This document shows, in pieces, positions 1-8,426 of a DNA stretch of 64,000 nt. The notes under the pieces were generated by a model, which saw nothing but the letters and a program-made list of their open reading frames with translations, did no database searches and was not told the origin of the DNA. The position numbers and the translations under genes are program-made. The first letter of the stretch is position 1; every line of letters begins with the position of its first letter. Where the stretch lies: contig JAEWZH010000001.1 in the NCBI GenBank assembly GCA_023395395.1, positions 1 through 64,000 on the forward strand. Direction: 5' to 3'. Source of the stretch: Bacteroidota bacterium (GTDB taxonomy: Bacteria > Bacteroidota > Bacteroidia > Bacteroidales > Porphyromonadaceae).

Positions 1-60
1 CGAGAGCTTCTTCGCTCCGGGGAGGTTTCTACCGCCACAGAGCAAGTGAACTACTCGACA
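1..60. other. Unresolved left edge
   Basis: Too short to assign. On the plus strand one frame is open from base 2 and stops with TGA at 47-49, just before a strong hairpin. That would fit the last residues of a plus-strand gene converging on malQ, but the other two plus frames are also open here, so no gene is claimed. Confidence 0.2.
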
Positions 61-115
61 ATAAAAGAAACGCCTCTATGGTCTGAAAGATAGACCATAG
101 AGGCGTTTCTTTTAT
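61..115. terminator. Strong bidirectional hairpin terminator after malQ
   Basis: The two 24-base arms (61-84 and 92-115) are perfectly complementary around a 7-base loop. The arms end in A-rich and T-rich runs, so the hairpin can end transcription from either side. It lies 2 bases past the malQ stop codon on the minus strand. Confidence 0.85.
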
Positions 116-117
116 CA

Positions 118-2469
118 TTAGTGAGACAATGGGACCCTATAATTCCAGATGTGGTGAGGGTCTTCCGGCTTATTGATTTGCTCTTCGGCAGGGTCGACCT
201 CTGCGCCATAGCCCGAGCGCACAAACCAATCCTGAAGAGGAAGTATCAGCAGTAGGGCTCGAGCCTCTCGGAGCAATGCTTCGACCAACCCCCGAGGAGA
301 GACATCCTCCGTAAAGTGGTAAAGCTCAGCAAGCTGCCATCGCTCCTCCTCCGAAATCATCGCCCACCATGCCCTCAGTGAAGGCATATCGTGCGTACCT
401 GTAGTGAGTACCGATAGCCAAGGGATATCCTGTGGCTCCACAAAGCGCTTGCCCGGGAGCTTCGGCATACGTAGCACCTCGAGCGAAAGCAATTCGAGCG
501 AAGAGAGTACCTCCTGTATGCTCTTGGGGAGCACGCCTAAGTCTTCAGCACATAGTAGGATATCGCTTGTCGTCATGATATTGGTCAGCCTTTTGAGAGC
601 TGTTTCACGCCAAAGATATTCATTGCGATGGTGATAATACTCGTCGGAGCGTTGCGCAATCTTGTATTGTTGTTCGTCCGTGAGTCGCTCATAGTCTATC
701 CGCTGTTGGGGCATCATGAGCGGATGATAGTGCCCGTGCTCATCTTGATTGCAGAAATCGGTCACACCTTGCACTTCATCAGCAGAAAAGCCTAATGCAG
801 GGACATACCAACCAAGCGAAGCATCGCCAGTCCCTGCCGGTATGCTCCAGATACGGAAGAATCCGAGGATATGATCGATCCTCAGCGCATCGAAATGACG
901 ACTCATACTACGTAGGCGCCTCCGCCACCAAGCGAAACCCTCGCGCTCCATCTCCACCCAATTGTAGGTAGGAAATCCCCAGTCTTGCCCTGTAGGGGAG
1001 AAGGCATCGGGTGGCGACCCCGCCTCTAAATCGAGGTGAAACAGATGTGGTTGAGTCCAGACGTCTACGCTATTTCTGGCGACCCCTATCGGCAAATCAC
1101 CCTTAATCAGAATACCTCTTTTATGCGCCTCCTCAGTCAGTTGCCCCAACTGCCCGTACAGATAATACTGAGTAAATACACAGCGCATCACTGCTTCCTC
1201 TAGGCTCTTACCGAGGTAGCATCTATCTTTTTCCCAACCACGACGCACATCTGCATAGCTGGGGTAGTCTTCTACTCCCTTGTGTGGGAGCATATCTCTA
1301 ATGGCACAGAATAGTGCATAAGGGAGGAGCTGCTCCTGCTCGTCGAGCCAAAATTGGTTAAATTGCTCGCTCTTAGGTTGCTTATCCCATCGACTGAATA
1401 GGCACTCTACGACTCGCTCCTTAAACCGAAGTACTTTTTCAAAAGCGACCTGGGCATGCCTCTCGAGCTTTTGGGCTTCTCGTAGCCAACTCTCCTTTTC
1501 AGGAGCTTCGGCAAAACCGGGTAGTTCCCAGAGGTCGAGATAAATCGGATGGATACCATAGGTAGTAATAGCGTTGTAGGGATATGAGTCACGCTCAGTA
1601 CGGCTAAACGTGGTGTCATAGATTGGAAGTAACTGTAAAACAGATTGACCTTCTTCTTTCATCCAGTCGAGGAGCTCGATAGCTGAGGTAAAGTCTCCAA
1701 TCCCCTGTGTGCGTTTGCCTCTTAGCGAAAATAGGGGTACTGCTGTCCCTGTCAGCTGTCGGCGAATAAACACTTGCCCCTCAAACTGGGGTAAATCGAG
1801 ATAACCAAAGGTAAAGATCCCATCGTCATCAGGCTGGTAGTGTCTATTTTCTCCCTGCTCCCAGTGCACCTCTCCAGAGGGCAGTCGCCAGACCAGTTTG
1901 TACTCCGTAGCTATACGCTTTGGGAACTGCAATAGATAGCCGTTGCGACTTAGAGAGAGGGATAATCCTTTGTTCGGGCACCATGCCCCAATCGAGGGGT
2001 CAGCCCCGACAACCAACAAATCTCCCTCATATTCCCGTCTGCTACGTATTAGGAAAACATCTCCTGTCGCCGTGTCAAAAGAGGGAATCCTGAGGAGGGA
2101 GAAATCAGTACGCCCCAGCAGTTTTGCCAGAGGGGCATCACCCATACGATGCTCAGGGTCAGGGTCAATCCAGCGATCATCTATAGCAATCTTGCCACTC
2201 GTCTCACCCTCTGCCAACGAAAGCCTCAGCGAATGCGGCACTATAGGGGGCTCGACACGGATAATCGACTCGCCCTGTACCACACGATAACCATAAATCA
2301 ACTCTACCGTAGAGTCGCAGGGGACACTGAGGCTTAGGCTCCAATAATGGCGGTCATTATCAGGGATAAGCTCGTAGACCATCTCCGAACCATTGACCCT
2401 CCCAACCCATTGAAGTGCCTGCTCTACTCTATCTATATGGTAGGGTATTCTAAATCTTATGTCAAGCAT
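118..2469 (-). CDS. malQ: 4-alpha-glucanotransferase (amylomaltase, GH77) with N-terminal starch-binding domains
   Basis: It transfers alpha-1,4-glucan segments between maltooligosaccharides in the cytoplasm, releasing glucose. The 783-residue protein begins with two CBM20-like beta domains (about residues 1-85 and 130-225), followed by a GH77 barrel. Visible catalytic segments are RIDHILGF (nucleophile Asp near 528), CAEDLG (acid/base Glu near 641) and GTHDMPS (third acid near 693). This two-CBM20 form is the bacteroidete or plant DPE2-like type rather than the short bacterial MalQ. It starts 3 bases after the pfkA stop, so the two are probably one operon. It would process the sugars imported by the Sus locus located 3-13 kb away. 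Confidence 0.95.
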   Translation of the reverse strand: MLDIRFRIPYHIDRVEQALQWVGRVNGSEMVYELIPDNDRHYWSLSLSVPCDSTVELIYGYRVVQGESIIRVEPPIVPHSLRLSLAEGETSGKIAIDDRWIDPDPEHRMGDAPLAKLLGRTDFSLLRIPSFDTATGDVFLIRSRREYEGDLLVVGADPSIGAWCPNKGLSLSLSRNGYLLQFPKRIATEYKLVWRLPSGEVHWEQGENRHYQPDDDGIFTFGYLDLPQFEGQVFIRRQLTGTAVPLFSLRGKRTQGIGDFTSAIELLDWMKEEGQSVLQLLPIYDTTFSRTERDSYPYNAITTYGIHPIYLDLWELPGFAEAPEKESWLREAQKLERHAQVAFEKVLRFKERVVECLFSRWDKQPKSEQFNQFWLDEQEQLLPYALFCAIRDMLPHKGVEDYPSYADVRRGWEKDRCYLGKSLEEAVMRCVFTQYYLYGQLGQLTEEAHKRGILIKGDLPIGVARNSVDVWTQPHLFHLDLEAGSPPDAFSPTGQDWGFPTYNWVEMEREGFAWWRRRLRSMSRHFDALRIDHILGFFRIWSIPAGTGDASLGWYVPALGFSADEVQGVTDFCNQDEHGHYHPLMMPQQRIDYERLTDEQQYKIAQRSDEYYHHRNEYLWRETALKRLTNIMTTSDILLCAEDLGVLPKSIQEVLSSLELLSLEVLRMPKLPGKRFVEPQDIPWLSVLTTGTHDMPSLRAWWAMISEEERWQLAELYHFTEDVSPRGLVEALLREARALLLILPLQDWFVRSGYGAEVDPAEEQINKPEDPHHIWNYRVPLSH

Positions 2470-2472
2470 CTA

Positions 2473-3552
2473 TTACTTCTCTAGCTTAGTACGAATATGA
2501 GCGAAGTCTACACCAAAGCATACATCCATACGGCGTCCCTCTCGTATCAGCTCATTATCTGGTGGTACCAGCTTAAGCTTGTCTTTCACATGACTAAGAG
2601 GGACATGGGTAATCTTGCCCCCCTTCATGCTCACCATGACCCCCGAAATCCCATCAGCTAGCAACTGTGTGGCATGCCCCCCAAATCGGGTACAGAGGTT
2701 GCGGTCGTAAGAAGAAGGTGCACCTCCTCTTTGGACATAACCCAGTACCGTCTCGCGGCTATCAATCCCGGCATCCTCCCGTAGCTTACGAGAGAGATAG
2801 CGTCCGGCCGATTCACGCTCTCCGATGGGCTGCTCCTTTTGTTCGTCAAAGACAACCCCTTCAGCGACTACGATAATCGCATAGCTCTTGCTCTCCTCGT
2901 AGCGCCTCTTGATGGCATTAAAGACAATATCGAGATCACAGCCCAGCTCTGGCAGTAGAATCACATCCGCTCCGCTCGCCATTCCGGAGTAGAGCGCAAT
3001 CCACCCGGCCTCGTGCCCCATCACCTCCACCACTATCACACGATTGTGGCTCTGTGCGGTGCTATGGATTCGGTCGATGAGCTCGGTGGCGATGCCCACA
3101 GCGGTGTCAAAGCCAAAAGTAACATCTGTCCCATACACATCATTATCGATGGTCTTGGGGATACCAATAGCAGGAAATCCAAGTTCGGAGACTACGGCGG
3201 TGGTCTTTTGCGTCCCATTACCGCCAATACAGACAATCGCATCTAGCCCAAGCTCCTCCCAAGCCGACCTAAACTCCGCCCGAGCACTCTCATCCTTCAG
3301 AAGAGCTTTACGAAAAGCCTTATCCCTACTGCTACCCAGTACGGTGCCGCCCATACTGAGCAGGCTGGAGAGATTCAGCATATTGAGCTCCACATAGCTT
3401 CTACTGGTAATCCCGGTAAAACCATCCTTAAATCCCAACACCTCCATTCCATGCGCCGTAATAGCTGTTTTTGCCACCGCTCTGATGGTAGCATTGATGC
3501 CAGGCGCATCACCGCCTGATGATAGGATGCCTATTCTCTTTACCTGCTTCAT
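2473..3552 (-). CDS. pfkA: 6-phosphofructokinase, probably ATP-dependent
   Basis: It phosphorylates fructose 6-phosphate to fructose 1,6-bisphosphate in glycolysis. Using the start at 3552 (359 residues), the visible motifs are GGDAPGIN (13-20), GGNGT (110-114) and PKTIDND (132-138). In this family a Gly after GG-x indicates ATP use and an Asp indicates pyrophosphate. Here Gly is present together with the Lys of PKTIDND, the combination seen in group III ATP enzymes. The frame stays open to a methionine codon at 3591, but a promoter whose -7 box covers 3589-3596 makes that start unlikely. ATG at 3555 or 3552 is preferred. It is first in a two-gene operon with malQ. Confidence 0.93.
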   Translation of the reverse strand: MKQVKRIGILSSGGDAPGINATIRAVAKTAITAHGMEVLGFKDGFTGITSRSYVELNMLNLSSLLSMGGTVLGSSRDKAFRKALLKDESARAEFRSAWEELGLDAIVCIGGNGTQKTTAVVSELGFPAIGIPKTIDNDVYGTDVTFGFDTAVGIATELIDRIHSTAQSHNRVIVVEVMGHEAGWIALYSGMASGADVILLPELGCDLDIVFNAIKRRYEESKSYAIIVVAEGVVFDEQKEQPIGERESAGRYLSRKLREDAGIDSRETVLGYVQRGGAPSSYDRNLCTRFGGHATQLLADGISGVMVSMKGGKITHVPLSHVKDKLKLVPPDNELIREGRRMDVCFGVDFAHIRTKLEK

Positions 3553-3588
3553 CATTTCTAATCGTCTGTATGATTTACTCGTGCAAAA

Positions 3589-3619
3589 CAAAAATACTCA
3601 TTTCCCTCGAATGGACAAA
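3589..3619 (-). promoter_or_regulatory. Bacteroidota-type promoter for pfkA-malQ
   Basis: On the minus strand TTTG (3616-3619) is followed 19 bases later by TATTTTTG (3589-3596). This matches the TTTG-N19-21-TAnnTTTG consensus. Its position argues against translation starting at 3591. Confidence 0.7.
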
Positions 3620-3649
3620 GGGCAGTAAGCCACAAGCCTACTGCCCTTT
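3617..3649 (-). terminator. Hairpin terminator after the metallopeptidase gene
   Basis: The 11-base arms 3617-3627 and 3639-3649 are perfectly complementary. The hairpin lies between the stop of the metallopeptidase gene and the pfkA promoter, and overlaps the -33 box of that promoter. Confidence 0.65.
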
Positions 3650-3675
3650 TCGATTTTATTTATATCCAAACTATC

Positions 3676-4536
3676 TCAACTTGGGTCTTGGAGTCTAAAA
3701 GTATCGCCGCCCTCAAGTGTGCCTACCTGATAGCCCTTATTGAGCCAAGCCATACGCTGCTGAGAAGTCCCGTGATTGAAAGCATCTGGCACTGTATAGC
3801 CTTGAGCCTCCATCTGTAGTTTGTCATCTCCGATGGCATGTGCTGCATTGATACCCTCCTCTAGATCTCCAGGCTCCAATGTCCCATAACGAGCGTCATC
3901 GTGATGTGCCCAAAGCCCCGCATAGTAGTCTGCTTGCAGCTCTAGCCGTACGCTCACCTTATTGGCATCCGTCTTGCTCATCCGAGCCATCTGTTGGTGC
4001 GCTTGGTCGAGCGTCCCTAGTAGATACTGTACATGATGACCTACCTCGTGTGCAATCACATAGGCATAAGCAAAATCGCCACCCGCCTTGAGCTGTGACT
4101 TCATCTGCTTAAAGAATGAGAGATCGATATAGACCGTCTGATCGGCTGAACAATAAAATGGCCCCACCTGTGACGAAGCACCACCACAACCACTCTGCAC
4201 CGCATCCGTAAACATCACTAACTTAGGTGGCTGATACTGTAGCCCTTGCTCCGCAAACACTTTTGTCCAAACATCCTCCGTCCCGGCAAGTACCACCTTT
4301 ACGAGCTTTGCTAGCTCCTCCTCTTCGGCGGTAGGCACATACTCTTGGGTAGCTCCCTGAGGACTTTGTAGAATATCACCGGCTCCTTGCTTCAGCACAT
4401 CCATCGGATTGCCACCCATAAACCAAGTAATCAATCCGACAATGATAAGACCTCCAATACCCAGGGAAGCACGCTTCGTTCCTTTCCCACGGCGATCCTC
4501 AACATTGCTGCTCTCTCTTCGACCATCTAATTTCAT
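3676..4536 (-). CDS. Putative neutral zinc metallopeptidase (YpfJ family)
   Basis: A 286-residue membrane-anchored putative zinc peptidase. A basic N-terminus is followed by one transmembrane segment (about 27-43) ending at GGNP. The catalytic domain carries the zinc motif HEVGHH near residue 161, and downstream the ELQADYYAGLW segment typical of this family (PF04228) supplies a further ligand. The physiological substrate of the family is unknown. Upstream, TATCTTTG on the minus strand (4580-4587) is a possible -7 box without a clear -33, so it may have its own promoter apart from the XRE gene. Confidence 0.85.
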   Translation of the reverse strand: MKLDGRRESSNVEDRRGKGTKRASLGIGGLIIVGLITWFMGGNPMDVLKQGAGDILQSPQGATQEYVPTAEEEELAKLVKVVLAGTEDVWTKVFAEQGLQYQPPKLVMFTDAVQSGCGGASSQVGPFYCSADQTVYIDLSFFKQMKSQLKAGGDFAYAYVIAHEVGHHVQYLLGTLDQAHQQMARMSKTDANKVSVRLELQADYYAGLWAHHDDARYGTLEPGDLEEGINAAHAIGDDKLQMEAQGYTVPDAFNHGTSQQRMAWLNKGYQVGTLEGGDTFRLQDPS

Positions 4537-4617
4537 ATCAATTCATCCTAATTAATAAATGATTCTGATTCTTCTGAGACAAAGATAGATAAAAAGATAA
4601 TACGAAGCCCACAGGGC

Positions 4618-4818
4618 TCAGTCACCCTCCTCCAGCATAAAAACCGCTTCTACCGGTTTGCCAAATACCCTGCAAATCTTGAGCGCCAATACCGTAGAGG
4701 GGACATATTTCCCTGACTCTATCGCATTGACGGTCTGACGGCTCACATTGACCCTCTCGGCAAGCTCTGCTTGGGTCAATCGCATGATGGCCCTTTCTAC
4801 CCTAATGTTATTGGTCAT
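4618..4818 (-). CDS. Small Cro/C1 (XRE) family transcriptional regulator
   Basis: A 66-residue protein that is almost entirely one helix-turn-helix domain, with TQAELAERVNVSRQTVNAIE at about residues 16-35. It belongs to the short YozG-like regulators that are commonly paired with a membrane protein gene. Its start overlaps the stop of the upstream membrane-protein gene by 4 bases (ATGA), which suggests translational coupling. Targets cannot be read from the sequence; autoregulation of the pair is the simplest inference. Confidence 0.9.
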   Translation of the reverse strand: MTNNIRVERAIMRLTQAELAERVNVSRQTVNAIESGKYVPSTVLALKICRVFGKPVEAVFMLEEGD

Positions 4819-5294
4819 AGCTGCACCTCCTTATTATCCTTCCTAAATTTCCACAACTCATATTGGTACTTTCCGATGAAAAGCAACATCATCAGGAATA
4901 GGTAAATCCACATAAATGAGAGATAAGCAAACCCATAAATCAAGAGCGTACCTACAATCAGAATCACCGTAGATGCTTTAGCTGCGAAGGCGATGGCAGA
5001 GAGTCGAATCTCAGAGATGAGTTCGTCTTCGTCCTTTTCCCTAGAGAAACCGATAAAGAGGAGCGATAAAGCAAGCCCTACCAGATAGATTTCGTTCATC
5101 CAATCATTGGTTTGCTCTGAACCAAACACCCCTGTAGAATAGACAAATGGGGGGAGCTTCGTGGTCATTTGATCGTCTGGCAACACTCCAGAAAGAGCTA
5201 AGATTGCCAGAAGGAAAGATGGTACGAAGAGTAGCCAACCAGCCTTCTTGTACCCATTTGGAAATAGATAATTACGTTTCATGTCACATTTCAT
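4815..5294 (-). CDS. Four-helix integral membrane protein of unknown function
   Basis: 159 residues with about four hydrophobic segments (roughly 18-36, 68-84, 100-122 and 124-142) and a charged loop EKDEDELISEIR before the third. It resembles the DUF2178-like proteins often encoded with small XRE regulators. It is first in a two-gene unit with the regulator. ATG at 5294 is used, and ATG at 5282 (MKRNYLF) is an equally good start. Confidence 0.8.
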   Translation of the reverse strand: MKCDMKRNYLFPNGYKKAGWLLFVPSFLLAILALSGVLPDDQMTTKLPPFVYSTGVFGSEQTNDWMNEIYLVGLALSLLFIGFSREKDEDELISEIRLSAIAFAAKASTVILIVGTLLIYGFAYLSFMWIYLFLMMLLFIGKYQYELWKFRKDNKEVQL

Positions 5295-5340
5295 CTTACA
5301 CAGTTATACTTCAGACACGATACTGATCAGATATCTGCGA

Positions 5341-5370
5341 CAAAGATAAACAAACTTTCCAAATTGTCAA
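5341..5370 (-). promoter_or_regulatory. Promoter for the membrane-protein/XRE pair
   Basis: On the minus strand TTG (5368-5370), a 19-base spacer and TATCTTTG (5341-5348) match the Bacteroidota consensus, about 45 bases upstream of the start codon. Confidence 0.65.
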
Positions 5371-5399
5371 GCAAACGCGACATGTTTTGTTCGGGACAA

Positions 5400-7241
5400 T
5401 CAGTTGGTCAGTATCAGGACGCCATGAGGTGGTAACTGAAGCGGCTGGTCTACTGCCACTGCGGTACCCTTTACCAGATCAAAGAGTGTGGCAGCACTAC
5501 TAAGATCTCTCAGCCAATCGGGGGTCACCTCTTGCTCCTTATCCGTGGCGTTTAGTAGGACCATGACGACTTCCTCATCGTAAGTGCGGGCGTAACCGTA
5601 GACCCCTTGGCTGGGATCTTTATGCTTCAATGAGCCGTAGTGAATCGCCTTACTTCCTTGTCTCCAATGGAGTAGTTTCTGTGTAAAGTCGTAAGCCTCT
5701 TGTTCGGCTGGGGTGCGCCCTTCCGGCGTAAAGGCTGAGCGTATATCCTCGCTCCAGCCTCCAGGGTAGTCTTGTCGGAGGAGTCCGTCGCCATGAGCTT
5801 TGTCTGCTGTCATCAGTATCTCTGTCCCGTAGTAGAGTTGAGGTATTCCTCTCATGGTGAGCACAAAGGTAATTGCCTGCTTATACTTATCAAGAGAGAT
5901 CAAGCTATCGTGCTTAAATAGCCTCGAGGTATCGTGGTTATCCAAAAAGATGAGCAGGCTGTGTGGATTTGGGTAGACATAGTCTTGCCCCAAGTATTCG
6001 TATATGCTATTGAAGCCCTTTTGGCTCTTCTCCTCATTTCCAAATGTCGCCTGCATCAAGAAGTGAAGGGGAAAGTCCATCACCGTACGGAGTTGGCTAT
6101 TGCGTGGAGCAGCCAGTTTGCTATCCTTTTGCCAGTAGGCGATTTGGGTATTATGGTTAAACCACGTCTCACCTACGATATTGAAGTGTGGGTACTCCCG
6201 CTCCACTGCCTGCACCCACGCTGCCATGGCATCCCAGTCGGCAAAAGGGTGGGTATCCTGTCGAATACCGTTGATACCGGCGTACTCGATCCACCAGATA
6301 CTGCTTTGGATAAGGTATTTGAGTACGTGGCGATTGCGTTGGTTGAAGTCGGGCATGCTCTCGACAAACCAACCATCGATCGCCTTTTTGAAGTCGCCCT
6401 CGGTGGCGTAGGGGTCCATCTGGGTGGCGGTGCGGAAACTACTTGGGGAAAAGGTCGCATCATAGTTGAACCAATCCTTATCCGGGCAATCTTTGAAGAG
6501 ATAATTGCTCGTACCACAGTGGTTGAATATCATATCCATGACTACTTTGATACCCCTTTGGTGTGCCGCTTGGACAAGAGTCTTGAACCCTTCATTGGAT
6601 CCAAAGCGAGGATCAATCTGGTAGTAATCGGTGATAGCGTAGCCGTGGTAGGAGCCGAAAGGCATCTCATTTTCCTGCACAGGATTGAGCCAAAGGGCGG
6701 TCACTCCCAAGTCGGAGAGATAGTCTAAATGGTCTGCGACTCCTTGTAGGTCTCCTCCGTGGCGTGCAAAGGGGTGGGTGCGATCTACCGTAGACTCTTG
6801 AAAGCCTGGGAAGGCGTCATTGGAAGGGTCTCCATTGGCAAAGCGGTCTGGCATCACGAGGTAGAGCACATCGGAGCTGTCAAATCCCTCAATATCTCTT
6901 CTCCTCCCTTGTCGAGCCTTGAGTTCGTAGCTGAGGTCATAGGTCTCGCCTCCTTTGGAGAGCTGTATCGTGAAGGTTTGCGCTGGCGCTGCTTTGGTAT
7001 CTAGGTAGAGGAGTAAATAGTTGGGATTAGGAAGTGCAACAATCTCCTTGAGCTGCACCTGATTGCCTACCACAGTAGGCGTATACTCGGCAAGTGCGGC
7101 GCCATAGAGTAGGATTTGGAGCTCGCTTTCCTCCATATCCGCCCACCAAAAATGAGGTGCTACCTTGTGAATCACTGGTTGTTGTGCCACCGCACTGAGT
7201 GTCAATAAGGCGGTCAGCAGGGAGAGTATCTTTCTTTTCAT
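5400..7241 (-). CDS. susA: Periplasmic GH13 alpha-amylase/neopullulanase, SusA-like
   Basis: It hydrolyses alpha-1,4 (and possibly alpha-1,6) glucosidic bonds of imported oligosaccharides. The frame is open to 7307, but the start at 7241 gives a clean signal peptide (MKRKILSLLTALLTLSAVA, then QQ). There is no lipobox, so the enzyme is expected in the periplasm and not on the surface as SusG is. Mature residues begin with a cyclomaltodextrinase-type N domain (HFWWADMEESELQILLYG), then the GH13 barrel with GIRQD (nucleophile near 328), VGETWF (acid near 358) and DNHDTS (near 434). It is last in the Sus operon, behind a hairpin that may lower its expression. Confidence 0.92.
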   Translation of the reverse strand: MKRKILSLLTALLTLSAVAQQPVIHKVAPHFWWADMEESELQILLYGAALAEYTPTVVGNQVQLKEIVALPNPNYLLLYLDTKAAPAQTFTIQLSKGGETYDLSYELKARQGRRRDIEGFDSSDVLYLVMPDRFANGDPSNDAFPGFQESTVDRTHPFARHGGDLQGVADHLDYLSDLGVTALWLNPVQENEMPFGSYHGYAITDYYQIDPRFGSNEGFKTLVQAAHQRGIKVVMDMIFNHCGTSNYLFKDCPDKDWFNYDATFSPSSFRTATQMDPYATEGDFKKAIDGWFVESMPDFNQRNRHVLKYLIQSSIWWIEYAGINGIRQDTHPFADWDAMAAWVQAVEREYPHFNIVGETWFNHNTQIAYWQKDSKLAAPRNSQLRTVMDFPLHFLMQATFGNEEKSQKGFNSIYEYLGQDYVYPNPHSLLIFLDNHDTSRLFKHDSLISLDKYKQAITFVLTMRGIPQLYYGTEILMTADKAHGDGLLRQDYPGGWSEDIRSAFTPEGRTPAEQEAYDFTQKLLHWRQGSKAIHYGSLKHKDPSQGVYGYARTYDEEVVMVLLNATDKEQEVTPDWLRDLSSAATLFDLVKGTAVAVDQPLQLPPHGVLILTN

Positions 7242-7262
7242 AGCTCGATAGTCTAAATAAGA

Positions 7263-7301
7263 AAGCCCCCTACCAAGCTGTCGTAGCTTAGCTGGGGGCT
7301 T
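7263..7301 (-). terminator. Hairpin terminator between susE and the GH13 gene
   Basis: AAGCCCCC and GGGGGCTT arms, with additional inner AGCT pairing, are followed on the minus strand by TTCTTATTT. It lies in the 81-base gap between the susE stop and the GH13 start, so it probably allows partial read-through or requires a separate promoter. Confidence 0.7.
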
Positions 7302-7322
7302 CTTCATTAAAGTTAGTCCAAG

Positions 7323-8414
7323 TTAGTTGATGGTACCTGTACCTGCATTGAAGTCAAGGGTAATTACTTGTCCTGCGGTTACCGGTGCGGCCGGTTGGTC
7401 ACCCCCATTGCCTCTGTAGGCAATCTTGCCATCAAGGATGACAAACTCCATCCTCCACCAGTCTCCACCTATACCTGCTGCCTCGGATGAGGCATAGATG
7501 CGGAGGTTGCCATTGGCAGCAGCGGTGGCAGTCATCTTGCCGTTCACCGCCTTGAATGGATACTTACCTGCTTCCCAGCTGCCAAAAGCGTCTCCGATAC
7601 CAAATACCTGAGCAGGCTCTATGGTGATGGTCTTAGCGGTGAAATCGACAAGCACGAGATAGATGCCAGACTGAGCAACCAAAGCATCGCTACCATCCAC
7701 GGTGTATCCCACTTCGGTGCCGAGGGTGGCGAAGTCGCCTCCCCATTTCTTCTCCGTATTCCACTTGAATTTATTGGCAGGGTCAGCGAAGTAACGGATA
7801 GCCCAGAACTTCCCCGGAAGGCCATGTATAGGGGTCATCTCTACTACACCTTCGCTATCCCAATTCCATCCACCAAACTCCTGACCAATCATATAGACTG
7901 CCTCTGGGTACTCTGGCTCAGCCGGCTTGGCAGGTGTAAAGTTGATGGTCAAAGGCTGAGAGGTCACCACTGCATCCTTTAGTACAGGAGAGCCTGACTC
8001 CAACTGAGGAGTAGCGGAGAGGGTGAAGTCAATACTCCCCTTTTCACCGGCTGTTAGCCCAAGGGTCTTGATGACTCGCTCATTGAATTCGATGAGCGGG
8101 ATAGAAATCTTTTTTTCTCCCCTAGTGATCGGGAAGCTGATCGACTGCTCATTTGCAGTAGCGGTAAGGGTGTAGTCGAGAGGTATCTGTGTGCCATATT
8201 CGGCATTGTCCCAAGTAAACTCGAGCTCACCAGGGCGATCAAGGGCGATCACTATATCGCTCTGTGCTTGATTCACGAGGCGAAGCACGGGTGCCTTAGC
8301 CTCACTGACATTTGGCAGCACAGGATTATCTGCATTGGAGCGCTCGCAAGCACTTAGCCCCATGAGTAGAGCAGGCAATAGGAGCCACCATACTTTGAAA
8401 TATTGTTTGTTCAT
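7323..8414 (-). CDS. susE: SusE-like starch-binding outer-membrane lipoprotein
   Basis: A 363-residue surface glycan-binding lipoprotein. The signal peptide ends at lipobox LSAC (Cys near residue 23). An N-terminal SusE Ig-like domain (about 40-160) contains the typical LEFTWDNAEYG segment. Two SusE/SusF-type starch-binding domains follow, starting at YMIGQEFGGW (about 180) and VFGIGDAFGSW (about 265), each rich in exposed aromatics. It follows susD after 12 bases. No susF gene is present. Domain content is clear from the sequence; the exact glycan is inferred from the enzymes next to it. Confidence 0.88.
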   Translation of the reverse strand: MNKQYFKVWWLLLPALLMGLSACERSNADNPVLPNVSEAKAPVLRLVNQAQSDIVIALDRPGELEFTWDNAEYGTQIPLDYTLTATANEQSISFPITRGEKKISIPLIEFNERVIKTLGLTAGEKGSIDFTLSATPQLESGSPVLKDAVVTSQPLTINFTPAKPAEPEYPEAVYMIGQEFGGWNWDSEGVVEMTPIHGLPGKFWAIRYFADPANKFKWNTEKKWGGDFATLGTEVGYTVDGSDALVAQSGIYLVLVDFTAKTITIEPAQVFGIGDAFGSWEAGKYPFKAVNGKMTATAAANGNLRIYASSEAAGIGGDWWRMEFVILDGKIAYRGNGGDQPAAPVTAGQVITLDFNAGTGTIN

Positions 8415-8426
8415 ATTGTCATCTGA

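Noticed and set aside
3552..3591. A 13-residue N-terminal extension of phosphofructokinase
   Set aside because: The -7 box of a consensus promoter covers this start, and the family begins at MKQVKRIGI.
5934..6728. A long plus-strand open frame (264 codons)
   Set aside because: Antisense to the GH13 barrel, which carries all catalytic motifs.
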